DNA of 10,919 nt. Source: Deltaproteobacteria bacterium. GTDB lineage: Bacteria; Desulfobacterota; Desulfobacteria; Desulfobacterales; JAABPS01. Below are positions 5,425 through 10,919 of the stretch, piece by piece. Numbering within the stretch: the first letter of the stretch is position 1; each line of letters opens with the position of its first letter. The stretch covers positions 1-10,919 of the forward strand of contig JAFDFT010000082.1 of assembly GCA_019309685.1 (NCBI GenBank), in the 5' to 3' direction. A program made the position numbers and the translations under genes. The notes below the pieces were generated by a model. That model was not told where the DNA came from and searched no databases. It saw nothing but the letters and a program-made list of their open reading frames with translations.

Positions 5425-5796
5425 CTACTCCTGTTTTTCTTCTTCCTTGCCCAATGCTTCGATTTCGCTTTCAATGGTTTTGCATTCATCCTCAATTGCA
5501 TTTACCTTTTCAGCAATTTGCTTTACATTCTCGTCAGTGTAGATGTCTTTATTTTCCTTATATATGTCGTGAACCGCGTCGCCCAGATCAGCAATGACAT
5601 CTCTGAATTCCTTTTGTTTAAATAACAGCTTTGCCCTTAATTGGGCATAGGTGACACCTTCTTTAGTTTTTTTGATAACCATCTCTGCGCTTTCTTTTGT
5701 TCTTTGAACAACCGAATCCGCACCCTCTTTGATTCCTTCTTTTGCCAAATCAATGCCTTTTGTTAAAACATCTTTTACTTCTTCCCAGTAACCCAT
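5425..5796 (-). CDS. Small charged helical/coiled-coil protein
   Basis: A 123-residue protein, almost entirely predicted helix and rich in Lys and Glu. The N-terminal half has amphipathic repeats with spaced KEG/KES/KKTKEG units (about 19-47), recalling YtxH-like or LEA-like helices. The C-terminal half (about 60-118) is a heptad-like coiled coil ending in an acidic tail. It has no signal peptide and no Cys. AAGGAG lies 7 nt before the ATG. It has its own promoter candidate (5908-5937) and may be cotranscribed with the M28-like gene 104 bp downstream. The family is not recognised, and a stress or envelope-associated scaffold role would be a guess. Confidence 0.72.
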   Translation of the reverse strand: MGYWEEVKDVLTKGIDLAKEGIKEGADSVVQRTKESAEMVIKKTKEGVTYAQLRAKLLFKQKEFRDVIADLGDAVHDIYKENKDIYTDENVKQIAEKVNAIEDECKTIESEIEALGKEEEKQE

Positions 5797-5907
5797 AGCA
5801 ATCTCCTTTTGGAATTTTTATGATTGTCGATTCATTGCCCATTTAAACATTTAAGATTTTTCTGCCTTAAAACACAAAATCTCGTACTTGTTTCAAGGTA
5901 TATTGAT

Positions 5908-5937
5908 ATAATATAAACAGGTATCCACTAAAGTCAA
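5908..5937 (-). promoter_or_regulatory. Sigma-70-like promoter for the coiled-coil gene
   Basis: Read on the minus strand: TTGACT (5937-5932, 5 of 6 to consensus), an 18-bp spacer, and TATTAT (5913-5908, 5 of 6). Transcription would start near 5901, giving a leader of about 105 nt. It sits just outside the palindromic repeat at 5949-6077. Confidence 0.55.
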
Positions 5938-5948
5938 TCGACCCTATA

Positions 5949-6077
5949 TGATGGCAAAGAAAAAAGTTCTAGTTCAAGGCGCGCAAAACCCAAGGAATGC
6001 AACGTACTTATAGTACGTTGCAGTGACGAGGGATGCAGCGCAACGCAGTCCGCCATAGGCGGATTACGAAGCCATCA
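5949..6077. repeat. 129-bp palindromic repeat, MITE/REP-like candidate
   Basis: The element is delimited by TGATGGC (5949-5955) and its inverse GCCATCA (6071-6077). Inside is an 11-bp perfect stem, TGCAACGTACT / AGTACGTTGCA with loop TAT (5998-6022), and a 6-bp stem, TCCGCC / GGCGGA with loop ATA (6049-6063). Its right end is 1 bp from the stop codon of the DUF3786 gene. It is G+C-richer than its flanks and has no open frame. It resembles dispersed palindromic repeats I recall from Desulfobacterales genomes, but copy number cannot be tested here. As RNA from the minus strand it could act as a 3' hairpin for the DUF3786 transcript. Confidence 0.55.
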
Positions 6078-6078
6078 A

Positions 6079-6879
6079 TTATCCATGCCTCAGGGCAAGC
6101 TTTTCAAACATAATAACCATCCCTGTACTGAGAACATAAAGGGATTCAATGCTGATATTTTCTTCCGAAGTCGCATCAAAGAATATATTAAGGTCGGACT
6201 CAAGCCCATCATCCGGCTTCCAATAGCAAATTAAAATCGGAACGTTGGGCAACGGATGCAGAACCAGGGAAATGTCAGACTCGTAATGTTTTTCCACCTT
6301 CCTTCCGTTAAAAAGATGAATCATGTCCTCAAATAAATCCGTATAGGTATCTGCTACCTTTTTTAAGGGTTTTTCACACCTTTGCCCGAAAAGTCGATAC
6401 CAGTTTTTCCCGCCTTTTAACTCCCTGAAGGGAACCCATTTCCCGGAAGCAAGAACACCCGCGCCCTTAATGATATAATCAAATACAGGTATCATTAACC
6501 AGGAATGAACATGAATATCTGTAAAAATATCTCCATTTTGGTCAACGCTGATATCCTTGCCCATACACTTGATGGTTAATTTCCCATTGTTAAATGTACC
6601 GCCTAATCTTTCAGCCACGGAGGTAAGGTCGACCGAGGCGATTCTTAATTTCAAATGCCCTACGGCCTGTTCCCGCTCCTGGTCAACAGGCTGCTGATGA
6701 TTGACATTACTACTATACCGCTCAACAATCTCTTTTCCCAGATGTGTACACTCTTCAAGCTGTTTTTGACCCTGGTACACAGCGGCTGCAAATGCCAGGC
6801 ATGTCTTCAGGCCGCAGTCCCTGCAATTTGACTTATCCAGTAGTTTAAATATTTCCATAGGGTTGCTTAATTTTTTCAT
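6079..6879 (-). CDS. Fe-S cluster / DUF3786 protein
   Basis: A 266-residue cytoplasmic protein in two parts. Residues 18-44 carry C19-x2-C22-x4-C27-x16-C44, the four-Cys FeS (PF04060-type) signature expected to bind a [4Fe-4S] cluster, as in corrinoid and redox partner proteins. From about residue 75 the protein follows DUF3786: a central GVLASGKWVPFRELKGG block (about 140-154), a helical section, and a PLPNVPILICYWKPDD block (about 208-225), then FFDATSEENISIESL. The function of DUF3786 is unknown; the Fe-S fusion suggests a redox or cobamide-linked role in anaerobes. No clear Shine-Dalgarno precedes the ATG. A TATAAT (6902-6897) lies close upstream, without a good -35. Confidence 0.82.
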   Translation of the reverse strand: MKKLSNPMEIFKLLDKSNCRDCGLKTCLAFAAAVYQGQKQLEECTHLGKEIVERYSSNVNHQQPVDQEREQAVGHLKLRIASVDLTSVAERLGGTFNNGKLTIKCMGKDISVDQNGDIFTDIHVHSWLMIPVFDYIIKGAGVLASGKWVPFRELKGGKNWYRLFGQRCEKPLKKVADTYTDLFEDMIHLFNGRKVEKHYESDISLVLHPLPNVPILICYWKPDDGLESDLNIFFDATSEENISIESLYVLSTGMVIMFEKLALRHG

Positions 6880-6902
6880 ATTCTATGAATATATGAATTA
6901 TA

Positions 6903-6918
6903 CCCTTAATTTCAAGGG
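6903..6918. promoter_or_regulatory. CCCTT-N6-AAGGG dyad upstream of the DUF3786 gene
   Basis: A perfect 5-bp inverted repeat directly beside the TATAAT (6902-6897), in what would be the -10/-35 spacer of the minus-strand gene. It could be an operator. The evidence is short symmetry and position only. Confidence 0.22.
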
Positions 6919-7018
6919 ACATTTTTCAAAACACAAAACCTAGATATCCGTGTAAATCCGTTTCCTAATTTTTGCTAGTCCATTTTGATTAAATACCATA
7001 TCTCTTGCATATCCATTG

Positions 7019-7039
7019 ATTTTACAGTAAAATTTGACC
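7019..7039 (+). promoter_or_regulatory. 15-bp palindrome abutting a -35-like box upstream of corA
   Basis: ATTTTAC-A-GTAAAAT (7019-7033, a perfect 7-1-7 palindrome) is followed at once by TTGACC (7034-7039), a -35-like box pointing toward corA. No convincing -10 sits at the right distance, so the promoter is uncertain. The palindrome is a reasonable candidate for a dimeric repressor or metal-regulator site. Confidence 0.35.
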
Positions 7040-7093
7040 TACTTTAGCAAAAAACAATCTTCTTAATCTTTATAAAATATAAAGGTTACTCAA

Positions 7094-8158
7094 ATGTTTA
7101 AAATTTTAAAGAAATCATCCAAAAAAGCCGGGCTCCCTCCGGGCACACTTGTCCATATTGGTGAAAAAAAGGTTGAGCAGACACGCATAACCATCATTGA
7201 TTATGATGAAGATAATTTCATTGAAAAGGAAGTTCAATCCATTGAAGACTGTTTCCCCTTTAAAGACAAACCTACGGTAACGTGGATAAACATTGACGGG
7301 CTCCATGATGTTGACCTCATTGAAAAATTAGGCTCTCATTTTGACATTCACCCCCTGATTTTAGAAGATATCGTTCATACGGGCCAACGTCCCAAAGTTG
7401 AAGATTTTGAAAACTATGTCTATTTCGTCCTCATGATGCTGTATTATAATGATGAATCTGAAAACATTGAAGAAGAACAATTCAGCATCATCATGGGACC
7501 AAATATTGTCATTACATTTCAGGAAAAAGTTGGAGATGTGTTTAAAATCATACGAGAAAGGATTCACAACGGAAAGCTGCGCATCAGAAAAGGAAATACA
7601 GAATTTTTAACGTATCGCCTAATTGATACTATTGTAGATAATTACTTTCTTGTTTTAGAAAAGCTGGAAGAAAAAATTGAAATTTTAGATGAAGAATTGC
7701 TGCTGAAACCTACCAAAGAAACACTGCAATCCATTTATACTCTGAGAAAAAAATTACTTTCTCTCAGAAAATCCATATGGCCCGTAAGAGACTTGATCAG
7801 CAGCATAGAAAAAGAGGATATCTCCCTTATCAGCGAATCGATGTTGATCTATTTTAGAGACATATATGATCATATGATTCGGTTAATCGAGACCATTGAG
7901 ATATTTAGAGAAATGGTTTCAAGTATGCTTGACACATACCTCACAAATGTCAGCAACAAAATGAATGAAGTCATGAAAGTGCTTACCATTATCGCAACTA
8001 TTTTTATCCCCTTAACCTTTATCGCCGGTATTTATGGGATGAATTTCGAGTATATGCCGGAGCTGGAATGGAAATGGGGTTACGCGGGTGTGTGGTTTAT
8101 AATGATTGTCATTGTTTGCTTAATGTTTGTATATTTCCGAAAGAAAAAATGGTTCTAA
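7094..8158 (+). CDS. corA: CorA-type Mg2+/divalent-cation channel
   Basis: A 354-residue protein of the usual CorA length and layout: a soluble N-terminal alpha/beta funnel domain (about 1-245, with HPLILEDI and NYVYFVLMML), a long stalk helix, and two C-terminal membrane helices (about 290-313 and 329-349). The signature YGMN selectivity loop is present, with GMN at 315-317, and the tail is basic (FRKKKWF). Family members are inner-membrane homopentamers that take up Mg2+, Co2+ or Ni2+; substrate cannot be told from sequence alone. AAAGG lies 8 nt before the ATG. It is separated from its neighbours and looks monocistronic. Confidence 0.95.
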   Translation: MFKILKKSSKKAGLPPGTLVHIGEKKVEQTRITIIDYDEDNFIEKEVQSIEDCFPFKDKPTVTWINIDGLHDVDLIEKLGSHFDIHPLILEDIVHTGQRPKVEDFENYVYFVLMMLYYNDESENIEEEQFSIIMGPNIVITFQEKVGDVFKIIRERIHNGKLRIRKGNTEFLTYRLIDTIVDNYFLVLEKLEEKIEILDEELLLKPTKETLQSIYTLRKKLLSLRKSIWPVRDLISSIEKEDISLISESMLIYFRDIYDHMIRLIETIEIFREMVSSMLDTYLTNVSNKMNEVMKVLTIIATIFIPLTFIAGIYGMNFEYMPELEWKWGYAGVWFIMIVIVCLMFVYFRKKKWF

Positions 8159-8269
8159 ATTTTTTAGAGTGTGCTTTATGAATAATCAAGTTTAAACACC
8201 AGACATTGACTAATGATTACCTTTAAGGCGTAATTTACCTGAATACAACATTTCTAAGGAGAAATTATT

Positions 8270-8824
8270 ATGGCTGAACATATTTGCCCGTGGTGGATTG
8301 GATATCTTCTGGTAAGCCCGCTCAGGCGCCTGGGTCAAAATCCCAATAAAATTCTCGCGCCATATATTAAACCCGGCATGACTGCTTTAGATGTAGGATG
8401 CGGCATGGGTTTTTTCAGCCTGGATATGGCAAGATTGGCAGGAGATAATGGTAAAGTTATTTGTGTGGACGTGCAGGAAAAAATGATCGCATCGTTGATG
8501 AAAAGAGCAACCAAATCAGGCCTGCACAACCGTATAGATCACCGTGTGTGTTCATACGACAGTCTTAATCTTGAAGATGTTAAAAATGGAATTGATTTTG
8601 CGCTCGCCTTTGCCATTGTTCACGAAGTACCGGATGCCAAAAGCTTCTTCCAGCAGATTTATTCAGCTCTAAAGTCAAATGGCTTAATGCTTTTTTCCGA
8701 ACCAAATGGGCACGTTTCAGAAATCAAATTTCAAAAAACCCTTGATATCGCCGGAAATGTTGGTTTCAAACCTTCTGAAACACTTTACATCAAAAGAAGC
8801 CGATCGACATTACTTAAAAAATAA
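8270..8824 (+). CDS. Class I SAM-dependent methyltransferase
   Basis: A 184-residue Rossmann-fold methyltransferase (Methyltransf_11/25 type). Motif I is LDVGCGMGF (40-48), the acidic end of strand 2 is VICVDVQ with D67, and FALAFAIVHEVPD (about 109-121) fits motif IV/post-I. The last strand with LMLFSEPNGHVS is also present. It is shorter than UbiE and lacks the C-terminal substrate-lid region, so the acceptor is unknown. Residues 6-9 are CPWW, an unusual N-terminal start. AAGGAG lies 8 nt before the ATG. Its TAA is followed without a gap by the ATG of the next gene, so the two are almost certainly translated together. Confidence 0.88.
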   Translation: MAEHICPWWIGYLLVSPLRRLGQNPNKILAPYIKPGMTALDVGCGMGFFSLDMARLAGDNGKVICVDVQEKMIASLMKRATKSGLHNRIDHRVCSYDSLNLEDVKNGIDFALAFAIVHEVPDAKSFFQQIYSALKSNGLMLFSEPNGHVSEIKFQKTLDIAGNVGFKPSETLYIKRSRSTLLKK

Positions 8825-9898
8825 ATGGATGAATTAAACGACATAACAGAGCAAATTCTTTACAATTGCGACATTACGGATGCGAAGTACGCAGGGATTT
8901 ACTCTATATGCAATCTTGCCTTGCGCCTCCGCGATCTATTTAAATGGGAAAATAAACTGGATCCGTGGATAGAAAAAAATCCTGCCGAGGTATTGGAATG
9001 GATCGGCAATAAAGAGAAAAGATGGGAAGAGTTAGCAGACAAAGATTACATCAACATTAACATTCAAGGCAAAGAATATGACCCATTTGATACGAAAAAT
9101 ATAAACGCAATTCTTGAACCCTATGATCTGCTTTACGGTGCAGGATACGCGCTCAGTTTAAAACCTACTTTTTTTCTGGCAGATTTGGAACAAAAAAAAG
9201 CCGCCCATGACTGCAACGTTTATTTCCTTGGCCGGGAACTGGCGCGGGATCTTTTTACCTGTCCCGCCCAATCTGTTTCAAATCATATTCTCATTCGAAA
9301 AGTATCAGCAAAAGCAATTTTCTGGGATCAAATATTTTATATCACAAAATCCGGCAAAAACGCTTTGAGATTTGCGTTAGAAGAATACGGTTTAAATTTA
9401 AATGATCATGAAATACTGCATCAGCATCTGGATCGAATCACAACAAATGAAATAGAGACATACCTCTATCATGAACTGGGCGAAATTAAAGATACCGTGT
9501 TTGATCATAACGTCTGGACGGAAATTATTGCAAGCTTTCCTCACTCACCTGTAGAACTGCTTGTCAGAACAGTAAAAGATCTTCTGGCCAACACCAGTCA
9601 ACACGGTATGCTCAATTATATGATTACCGAACAACGATCCGCTTCGTTGGGATTCTATGTCGCGTTTATGGATAGCCTGACCAAAAAATTATTTCCTGAA
9701 ATACTCAAAGCTTTTGAGACATTTACCCAGGATCAAAATTGGGAGTGTGTTAAAAAAGCTATGGCCGCCGGATACGCCACTGCCCGTCGATACACGGAGT
9801 CTATTTGTAGTTTTTTTGAAGAAGGAAAGCAAAAGGACAATAAGAAATGGGCGGAGACCGCGTTAACCAAACACTTGATCGAACCTCTCTGCGCTTAA
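8825..9898 (+). CDS. Conserved protein of unknown function (Sfum_1244-like)
   Basis: A 357-residue soluble protein, mostly helical, with no signal peptide or membrane segment. Recognisable blocks are LRLRDLFKWE (about 33-42), an EPYDLLYGAGYAL block (about 99-111), and FLGRELARDLF (about 134-144). These recall the Sfum_1244 family of Desulfobacterota; that name is from memory and was not checked. No enzymatic motif was seen. The start abuts the methyltransferase stop (TAA-ATG) with no ribosome site of its own, implying translational coupling and perhaps a shared task. It ends 4 bp from the convergent acyltransferase gene with no terminator between. Confidence 0.7.
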   Translation: MDELNDITEQILYNCDITDAKYAGIYSICNLALRLRDLFKWENKLDPWIEKNPAEVLEWIGNKEKRWEELADKDYININIQGKEYDPFDTKNINAILEPYDLLYGAGYALSLKPTFFLADLEQKKAAHDCNVYFLGRELARDLFTCPAQSVSNHILIRKVSAKAIFWDQIFYITKSGKNALRFALEEYGLNLNDHEILHQHLDRITTNEIETYLYHELGEIKDTVFDHNVWTEIIASFPHSPVELLVRTVKDLLANTSQHGMLNYMITEQRSASLGFYVAFMDSLTKKLFPEILKAFETFTQDQNWECVKKAMAAGYATARRYTESICSFFEEGKQKDNKKWAETALTKHLIEPLCA

Positions 9899-9902
9899 AC
9901 CA

Positions 9903-10844
9903 TCAATTCAATTTTTGACTTTTTTTCAATTTACGCTGATAGGTTTTCCATCGCGCATTGAACCATGTCCATTGGTCCGGATATCTACGGATCATGTTTT
10001 CGATTACACGGGTACACCATTCGGTAATGGTAGCAATGTTCTCATCTTTATCGTCTCCAAGCTCGAATTCACCTGCGGGTTCTATAATTATTCGATGACG
10101 GTTTTTTCCTTCTCTGACGGCAAAAATTGGAACCAAAGCAGCCCCTGATCGCAGGGAAAGGACAGCGGGCCCCGTAGCCGTGTAAGCGGGTTTTCCGAAA
10201 AATTCAACAGGAACCCCTTTCGACCTGTCTTCATCGACGACCAATGTCACAATCTCGCCGGCTTTGAGTTTGCGTAATATAGTTTTCACACAGTCAATTG
10301 CCGGTTCAGCCGGAATCGGCATATTTAAGGAGTTGATCTGACCCTTTCGCCAAATTTTCGCCATCATGGAGTTCGGCGAATCTTTGATAACAACATTGTA
10401 TGAATATCCCGCTGAACCTAAAGCGGAGCCGAGAGTAAAAAAATTGCCAAGATGGGCGCTGATTCCAATCACCCCCTTACCCTTTGCCAAAGCAGTATCA
10501 AGATGTTCCAGGCCGGTAATTTCCACTGTTTTAGCGGTATCTTCAGGCGGTCGGTAAATCATCCGAAAAGATTCCATGAACCCCCGCGGAAGATTAATAC
10601 ACACCCCTCTAGCAATAGCCGATTGCTCTTTAGGGTCTTTATCATCTCCATAAGCATATTTTAAATTTTTAAAAATACGCCGTATACTTTTGGTTTTTGT
10701 AAAAAAGGCTAAATTGCCAAGAAGATCAGCAAGCCCATACAGAAGAAAAAGGGGGGTCCATGCAAAGATAACGGAAACAAAAGAATATACATATCCACCG
10801 ATAAAATGACGAACAGGTCTGATTTTTTTCCAGATGTTCCCCAT
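9903..10844 (-). CDS. LpxL/HtrB-like lysophospholipid acyltransferase with altered HX4(D/E) motif
   Basis: A 313-residue protein of normal length for the LpxL/HtrB (lipid A late acyltransferase) family, which transfers a fatty acyl chain from acyl-ACP at the inner membrane. A hydrophobic N-terminal segment (about 18-48) would anchor it. The catalytic His is H131 in SAHLGNFF; the partner acid expected at H+5 is F136. The conserved middle (KAGEIVTLVVDED, about 193-205), FFGKPAYTATGPA (about 214-226) and the C-terminal QWTWFNARWKT (291-301) are intact. AAGGA lies 7 nt upstream of the ATG. An upstream frame ends 12 nt before the start. Whether this one acylates lipid A, another lipid, or is inactive is open. 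Confidence 0.82.
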   Translation of the reverse strand: MGNIWKKIRPVRHFIGGYVYSFVSVIFAWTPLFLLYGLADLLGNLAFFTKTKSIRRIFKNLKYAYGDDKDPKEQSAIARGVCINLPRGFMESFRMIYRPPEDTAKTVEITGLEHLDTALAKGKGVIGISAHLGNFFTLGSALGSAGYSYNVVIKDSPNSMMAKIWRKGQINSLNMPIPAEPAIDCVKTILRKLKAGEIVTLVVDEDRSKGVPVEFFGKPAYTATGPAVLSLRSGAALVPIFAVREGKNRHRIIIEPAGEFELGDDKDENIATITEWCTRVIENMIRRYPDQWTWFNARWKTYQRKLKKSQKLN

Positions 10845-10856
10845 ACATGTTCCTTT

Positions 10857-10919
10857 TTATCTGAGAAGCCGGTCGACATAAAAGATTAGGGTACTGTCAT
10901 ATAAAGGCAAACCGGGCAA
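10857..10919 (-). CDS. C-terminal end of an upstream minus-strand gene (partial)
   Basis: Reading in from the window edge, one minus-strand frame is open for 20 codons and ends TAA at 10857-10859; the other two frames hit stops. The end reads YDSTLIFYVDRLLR. The stop lies 12 nt before the start of the acyltransferase gene, with that gene's ribosome site between, a typical operon spacing. The product cannot be named from so few residues. Confidence 0.4.
   Translation of the reverse strand: MPGLPLYDSTLIFYVDRLLR

Noticed and set aside
6945..6965. ATCCGT direct repeat (TATCCGTGTAAATCCGT), considered as an iteron or binding site
   Set aside because: Only two short copies and no further units; it may be part of a dispersed sequence but nothing in the window supports a function.
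10452..10664. Plus-strand frames antisense to the acyltransferase gene
   Set aside because: The opposite strand carries clear LpxL-family blocks and good translation signals; these frames are low-complexity shadows.
1..10919. CRISPR array, tRNA, rRNA, toxin-antitoxin or defence system
   Set aside because: No regularly spaced repeats, cloverleaf or rRNA-like sequence, and no gene pair with the motifs of known defence or toxin-antitoxin modules was seen.

Overview
The window reads as AT-rich accessory and intergenic sequence from a Gram-negative, anaerobic Desulfobacterota-type bacterium, most likely Desulfobacterales. That placement is an inference from gene content: an Fe-S/DUF3786 protein, a putative Sfum_1244-type protein, an LpxL-like acyltransferase, and a sigma-54-type promoter. 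No rRNA, tRNA or CRISPR array is visible.

Layout. (1) 1-1280 is a complete IS3-family insertion sequence. It has 35-bp imperfect terminal inverted repeats, orfA and orfB overlapping as ATGA, an A7G slippery site, and an intact DD(35)E triad; its left tip is the first base of the window. (2) 1281-2640 holds two short monocistronic genes. One is a STAS/SpoIIAA-like protein behind a well-matched sigma-54 (-24/-12) promoter lying 74 bp from the IS end. The other is an exported DUF3859-type protein followed by a hairpin terminator. (3) 2641-3946 is a patchwork: non-coding AT-rich DNA, a 47-codon remnant of a class III adenylate/guanylate cyclase domain, a PilZ-like gene whose ribosome binding site lies inside that remnant, a small TFIIB-type zinc-ribbon gene, and a dyad sequence resembling an integron attC site. 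(4) 3947-6879 is entirely minus-strand: an Fe-S/DUF3786 protein, a 129-bp palindromic dispersed-repeat candidate, a small helical/coiled-coil protein with its own sigma-70-like promoter, and a lipoprotein-like M28-peptidase homologue that seems to lack the usual metal ligands. (5) 7094-9898 is plus-strand: a CorA-type Mg2+/divalent-cation channel, then a class I SAM methyltransferase directly abutted (TAA-ATG, no gap) by a conserved protein of unknown function. (6) 9903-10919 is minus-strand: an LpxL/HtrB-like acyltransferase in which the acid of the HX4(D/E) motif is Phe, preceded by the last codons of another gene running off the window.

The genes do not form one pathway. The most plausible functional units are the methyltransferase plus unknown-protein pair, the PilZ plus zinc-ribbon pair (possibly a gene cassette ending in the attC-like site), and the coiled-coil plus M28-like pair. 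The items most worth a second look are the attC-like site with the cyclase scar, the sigma-54 promoter next to the IS, the two enzyme homologues with altered catalytic residues, and the palindromic repeat at 5949-6077.
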